Below are positions 60,789 to 64,000 of a stretch of 64,000 bases of DNA, piece after piece. Location: contig LDOQ01000069.1 in assembly GCA_001887945.1 (NCBI GenBank), positions 1 through 64,000 of the forward strand. Direction: 5' to 3'. Made by a program: the position numbers and the translations under genes. The notes beneath the pieces are model-generated. The model made no database searches, was not told where the DNA came from, and worked only from the letters and a program-made list of their open reading frames with translations. Each line of letters opens with the position of its first letter. Position 1 is the stretch's first letter. The DNA is from Spraguea lophii. Its lineage: Eukaryota; Microsporidia; Spragueidae.

Positions 60789-60982
60789 CTCCAAGAACCA
60801 AAGGTCCCAGACCATGGTGGGCCGCAACCGGCCAGGAGAAGATTTGTTGTGATCCTCCCCAGAGAAGCTGTTTTTACAGATTGGGAGTTGAGTTGAAGAG
60901 TAGGAAAAGGGATATAATAGTTGTAATGAAGTAAAAATGTATCATAAATAAATTTTTCTTATGTTAAAAAAAAAAAAAAAAA
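60789..60982 (+). mobile_element. Poly(A)-tailed retro-insertion (SINE or truncated LINE type)
   Basis: A 194-bp insertion absent from unit A. It is bounded by the 10-bp direct repeat ATTAGAATAA (60779-60788 and 60983-60992) and ends in an A-run of about 18 (60966 onward). AATAAA occurs about 15 bases before the tail, as in a polyadenylated transcript. Its first ~50 bases (AACCAAAGGTCCCAGACCATG...) are GC-rich and align with the core of the dispersed repeats at 46650 and, reversed, 3120. Together these are hallmarks of target-primed reverse transcription. There is no coding capacity. Confidence 0.8.
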
Positions 60983-61866
60983 ATTAGAATAATATTTGAT
61001 CTATTTTATTGAAAAAAATTTTGTATCGACGGGGTTTATATCATAATAAAGATTAGTGGTATCATAAACGATGAAGTAAATGATGATGTGAATCATCAAA
61101 AAAACTACGACTTGTTAAAGTATAAGATTGAAGGAGGTTAACACACATATCGTAATAAACACAAAACAAAATAACAAAAAATTTTATATTTCTTTAGGAT
61201 TAAAGTCATTTCCAATATATCCCCGTATAAAACCAAGAAACATTCTCTGTTAATGATTTTGTGTTTATCTCCAATTATTAATTATTTCTTATAATTAAAG
61301 AAAATACGAAAGATTTTATTATTGTAAAATATAATGTATTTAATTTATACTTAAATATTCTAAAAAAGATCAACCAGTCCCTTATTACGAATATAAAGTT
61401 CTATATATTAATGATATAGTTTATAATTAAATTCTCATTTGTTATTAAAAATAAAATTTAAAACACCCATAACAGAATCGAATACAGCTCACCACGATAG
61501 ACTAAAGCTAAACAGAAAATTTCTATAAATAAAAGTTTCATTTTTTAAAAAATAGATTCCAAGGTATACTGCCATTTTTATAATTATTAGAATAGAGATT
61601 TTTTATTTAATAAAATAAATTCAGATATATAAACTGATTTTCAAGAAAGTCAAGTTTAAACTTTTTCAAATAAATAAACTTATTTATTAAATATGCTTTC
61701 AATGAACAAGTAAAATATAAAAAACCTATTCATCTCAATATAACCTATTATATTTGTTATCAAAAAAAAAAGAATATTATTTTAAAATTCTTCATACCAA
61801 GATATTTCTCTAAACGATAATAAAATATTTACAACTTAGAGTTAAATTCTTTAATTAAAAGCTTTT

Positions 61867-62049
61867 TTATTTGTTCAGTTTTGATATTTTTTGTAATTCC
61901 GCTTTTAATTCAGCAACCTTATCCTTTGTTAGTTTTAGATCTTCATCTTCTTCTGAATCCATTCCATAACTTATCTCAGAATATTCTTCTTCATTTATAT
62001 ATTCATCACTATCAAGTTCAAAAAGTTTATCTATTTCTTCCTTCTTCAT
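61867..62049 (-). CDS. Small acidic hypothetical protein
   Basis: A 60-residue, very acidic protein with Glu/Asp clusters (DSDEYINEEEYSE, DSEEDEDL) and a lysine-bearing helical C-terminus (VAELKAELQKISK). No family is recognised. CCC directly abuts the ATG (AGCCCATG on the coding strand), which is the main reason to accept so short a gene. It is divergent from the gamma-glutamyltranspeptidase gene, 161 bases apart. Confidence 0.65.
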   Translation of the reverse strand: MKKEEIDKLFELDSDEYINEEEYSEISYGMDSEEDEDLKLTKDKVAELKAELQKISKLNK

Positions 62050-62210
62050 GGGCTATGATAATTGTTTTTTTTAATAAAAGTAGATGAATCAATAAAAATC
62101 TTTGGAATGATGATGGATGATAAGAATTTTTAAAAAAATAATATTTAATCTGATTTGGTGAAACTTTGTTTGGAGTACAATTATAGAAAAAGTTTATTGT
62201 TGTAAACTAT

Positions 62211-64000
62211 ATGCTATTTTTATTTTTAAAGATTATTTTAAGTGTAAGTGAAATAGGTTCTAAAGATACATATGTTATTACAGTAGAAAAGGTTTCTGAT
62301 GGAAAAATAAAAGAAGAATTTAAAAAAATTGAGGAAAATCAGAAAGAAAAAAGATTGAATGATACATATACATATCCACATATATTACAGAAGGAAAATA
62401 TTGAATACACTAATGGTGCTGTTAGTACTGAGGTTCCATATTGTTCTAAGTTAGGTGTTGAAATTCTTGAATCCGGGGGAAATGCTGTGGATTCTGCAAT
62501 CTGTTCTATGGTATGTATTGGAATTATAAATTCCTTTTCATCAGGAATTGGAGGTGGTGGTTTCATACTTATTATGAAAAAGCAGGGAGAAAAACATATA
62601 TTAGATTCGGTGGATTTTAGAGAAGTGGCACCAGAAAAAGTGGATGTAAAAATATTTCAGAAAGACAGTCTTTTAGCTACAGAGGGTGGTAAAGCTATTA
62701 CTGTTCCTGGTGAAATACGTGGAATGTATGAAGCTCATAAAAAGTATGGAAAACTTGAATGGAAAAAACTTTTTGAAAAAAATATAGAATTGGCTAAAAG
62801 TTTCAGAGTAACTCCACAATTAGAAAGAAGATTAAAAAAATTTAAAAAACAAATATTCAATGATAGAGGTTTAAGAGAAACTTATGTAAGAGATAACAAA
62901 CTTTTAAAAACAGGAGATAGTGTAAATCGTACAAATTATGCAAAAACTTTAGAAATTATTTCAAATGATCCAGAAAGTTTTTATACCGGGACTATAGCAG
63001 AAAGTCTTGTATATACAATAAAAGAAGCAGGCGGGTATCTAACTAAAGAAGATTTAGAAAATTACAAACCTGTATTTAGAAAGGTTTTACATGGGAAATT
63101 TAAAGGTTATGATGTTTTTACCACAGATCTTCCATCAGCTGGAGTATTTATTTTAGAAGCATTAAATATTTTAGAATGTTTTGATCTTAATAAATTAAAA
63201 GAAGAAGAAAAAGATGGAAAATATCCACATTATCATATTTTAGTAGAAATATTCAAATTCATTTATGCACACAGAGGAGAATTGGCAGATCCTAAATTTA
63301 TAAAAAATAAAAAAAAGTTGGTAGAAAAAATAATCTCGAAGAAAAATGCACAATTAAAAGCAATGAAAATAAAACCAGATCGTGTTCTTGATAAAAAAGA
63401 ATACGAATTTATTCATGGTTCTAAAGATGATCATGGAACCTCACATCTCAATGTAATAGACAAAGATGAAATGACAGTATCTGTAACAACAACAGTAAAT
63501 TTAGAATTTGGAGCAAGACTAATGGATCCTAACACAGGAATAATATTTAACAATCAAATAGACGATTTTTATATTCCTACCGTACAAAATTCATACGACC
63601 TTAACGAAATGCCTGTAAATATTCTCGTTGGAAATAAAAGACCGTTTTCTTCTGCATCACCAGTAATCTTAACAAAAAATAATGAAATTTTAACTCTCGG
63701 AGCTGCAGGAGGAACAAGAATACCAACATCTATAATTTCTGTAATATTCCATTTAATACTTGGAAAAACATTAGAAAACTCTATTATGGCACCTAGAATC
63801 CATCACCAGTTTATACCAGAATATACATACATAGAACACACATTAAAACATGAAATTATTGATTACCTAACATCCATAGGCCATAAAATAAGAATTTCTC
63901 CATTGAATTCCATTTTTACTTCCGTACAAGGAATACACATGGTAAAGAATAAAAATGGCATAAAGATACACAAACCATTCTCAGATACAAGAAAAGGAGG
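62211..64000 (+). CDS. Gamma-glutamyltranspeptidase, truncated by window edge
   Basis: Open from the ATG at 62211 to the last base without a stop (596 codons shown). An N-terminal nucleophile hydrolase that removes or transfers the gamma-glutamyl group of glutathione outside the cell. A short signal peptide (MLFLFLKIILSVSE) fits an exported enzyme. Family blocks: GVEILESGGNAVDSAICSM, FSSGIGGGGFIL and DFREVAPEKV. The autoprocessing/catalytic Thr is T410 in DHGTSHLNVIDKDEMTVSVTTTVN. Later come PNTGIIFNNQIDDF and RPFSSASPVI (the SS oxyanion site) and the near-C-terminal DTRKGG (family DPRRGG). Only the last few residues should be missing. No CCC box precedes the ATG. Confidence 0.92.
   Translation, partial: MLFLFLKIILSVSEIGSKDTYVITVEKVSDGKIKEEFKKIEENQKEKRLNDTYTYPHILQKENIEYTNGAVSTEVPYCSKLGVEILESGGNAVDSAICSMVCIGIINSFSSGIGGGGFILIMKKQGEKHILDSVDFREVAPEKVDVKIFQKDSLLATEGGKAITVPGEIRGMYEAHKKYGKLEWKKLFEKNIELAKSFRVTPQLERRLKKFKKQIFNDRGLRETYVRDNKLLKTGDSVNRTNYAKTLEIISNDPESFYTGTIAESLVYTIKEAGGYLTKEDLENYKPVFRKVLHGKFKGYDVFTTDLPSAGVFILEALNILECFDLNKLKEEEKDGKYPHYHILVEIFKFIYAHRGELADPKFIKNKKKLVEKIISKKNAQLKAMKIKPDRVLDKKEYEFIHGSKDDHGTSHLNVIDKDEMTVSVTTTVNLEFGARLMDPNTGIIFNNQIDDFYIPTVQNSYDLNEMPVNILVGNKRPFSSASPVILTKNNEILTLGAAGGTRIPTSIISVIFHLILGKTLENSIMAPRIHHQFIPEYTYIEHTLKHEIIDYLTSIGHKIRISPLNSIFTSVQGIHMVKNKNGIKIHKPFSDTRKG

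Larger units (their letters stand above)
56585..61637 (+). repeat. Segmental duplication, unit B (about 5.05 kb, with two insertions)
   Basis: Collinear with unit A over its whole length, apart from a ~55-bp deletion near 56690 and two insertions absent from unit A: the Merlin element at 59295-60218 and the poly(A)-tailed element at 60789-60982. Removing both insertions brings the unit back to about 3.9 kb. The offset between units is 4839 bp before the first insertion and about 5757 bp after it. Confidence 0.85.
59274..61866. other. Gap holding the Merlin element, the poly(A) insertion and the end of unit B
   Basis: No functional gene. After the duplication ends near 61637 there is about 230 bp of A/T-rich spacer before the small acidic gene. 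Confidence 0.65.

Noticed and set aside
1..64000. CRISPR arrays, bacterial operons, rRNA operons
   Set aside because: No regularly spaced identical repeats with unique spacers, no ribosome-binding-site-linked gene strings and no rRNA-like conserved blocks were seen. The gene content is eukaryotic.

Overview
The window is nuclear DNA of a microsporidian (obligate intracellular fungal-relative parasite). The signs are very AT-rich sequence, short intron-less genes with shortened proteins (alpha-actinin with almost no rod, a 353-residue ESF1), trehalase, a divergent histone H3/H4 pair, and a CCC box just upstream of many start codons, the start signal known from Nosema and Encephalitozoon. The long intergenic gaps and Merlin-type transposon remains suggest a Nosema/Vairimorpha-like lineage rather than a compact Encephalitozoon genome. 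The genus is an inference.

Layout. 1-3.9 kb: a membrane-anchored family protein and a repeat-rich gap. 4-10.3 kb: PP2A catalytic subunit, two unknown proteins, the tRNA methyltransferase TRM7, an acyl-protein thioesterase and a Cys-rich, Pro/Thr-rich probable surface protein. 10.7-26.3 kb: a small unknown protein, tryptophanyl-tRNA synthetase, trehalase, DNA ligase I, a YIP1-type Golgi protein, alpha-actinin and a large charged protein. 26.6-28.7 kb: head-to-head histones H4 and H3 sharing a promoter with repeated ACCTCC boxes, then a 52-codon eL39 gene. 28.8-43.3 kb: an MSH4-type MutS protein, a histone-fold protein, ESF1, an RBBP6/Mpe1-type RING protein, proteasome alpha7, an SDS22-like leucine-rich repeat protein, a secreted ricin-B-like protein, CCT2, an SRP68-like protein, a syntaxin-16/Tlg2-like SNARE and a membrane protein. 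43.9-50.9 kb: a choline-transporter-like protein, tyrosyl-tRNA synthetase, an RNase P subunit, CDP-diacylglycerol synthase, LSM1 and a NatA auxiliary subunit. 51.7-61.6 kb: a segmental duplication carrying two 639-residue paralogues of the first gene, interrupted by mobile elements. 61.9-64 kb: a small acidic protein and gamma-glutamyltranspeptidase, cut by the window edge.

Most genes are conserved housekeeping genes without operon logic. The unusual part is the right third. A lineage-specific membrane protein family is duplicated there with its flanks. The second copy later received a Merlin-type DNA transposon (43-bp inverted ends, 8-bp target duplication) and a poly(A)-tailed retro-insertion (10-bp target duplication). 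A second Merlin-like relic lies between the copies and a third upstream of the choline transporter gene. I saw no CRISPR array, no intact tRNA or rRNA gene and no bacterial-type operon.
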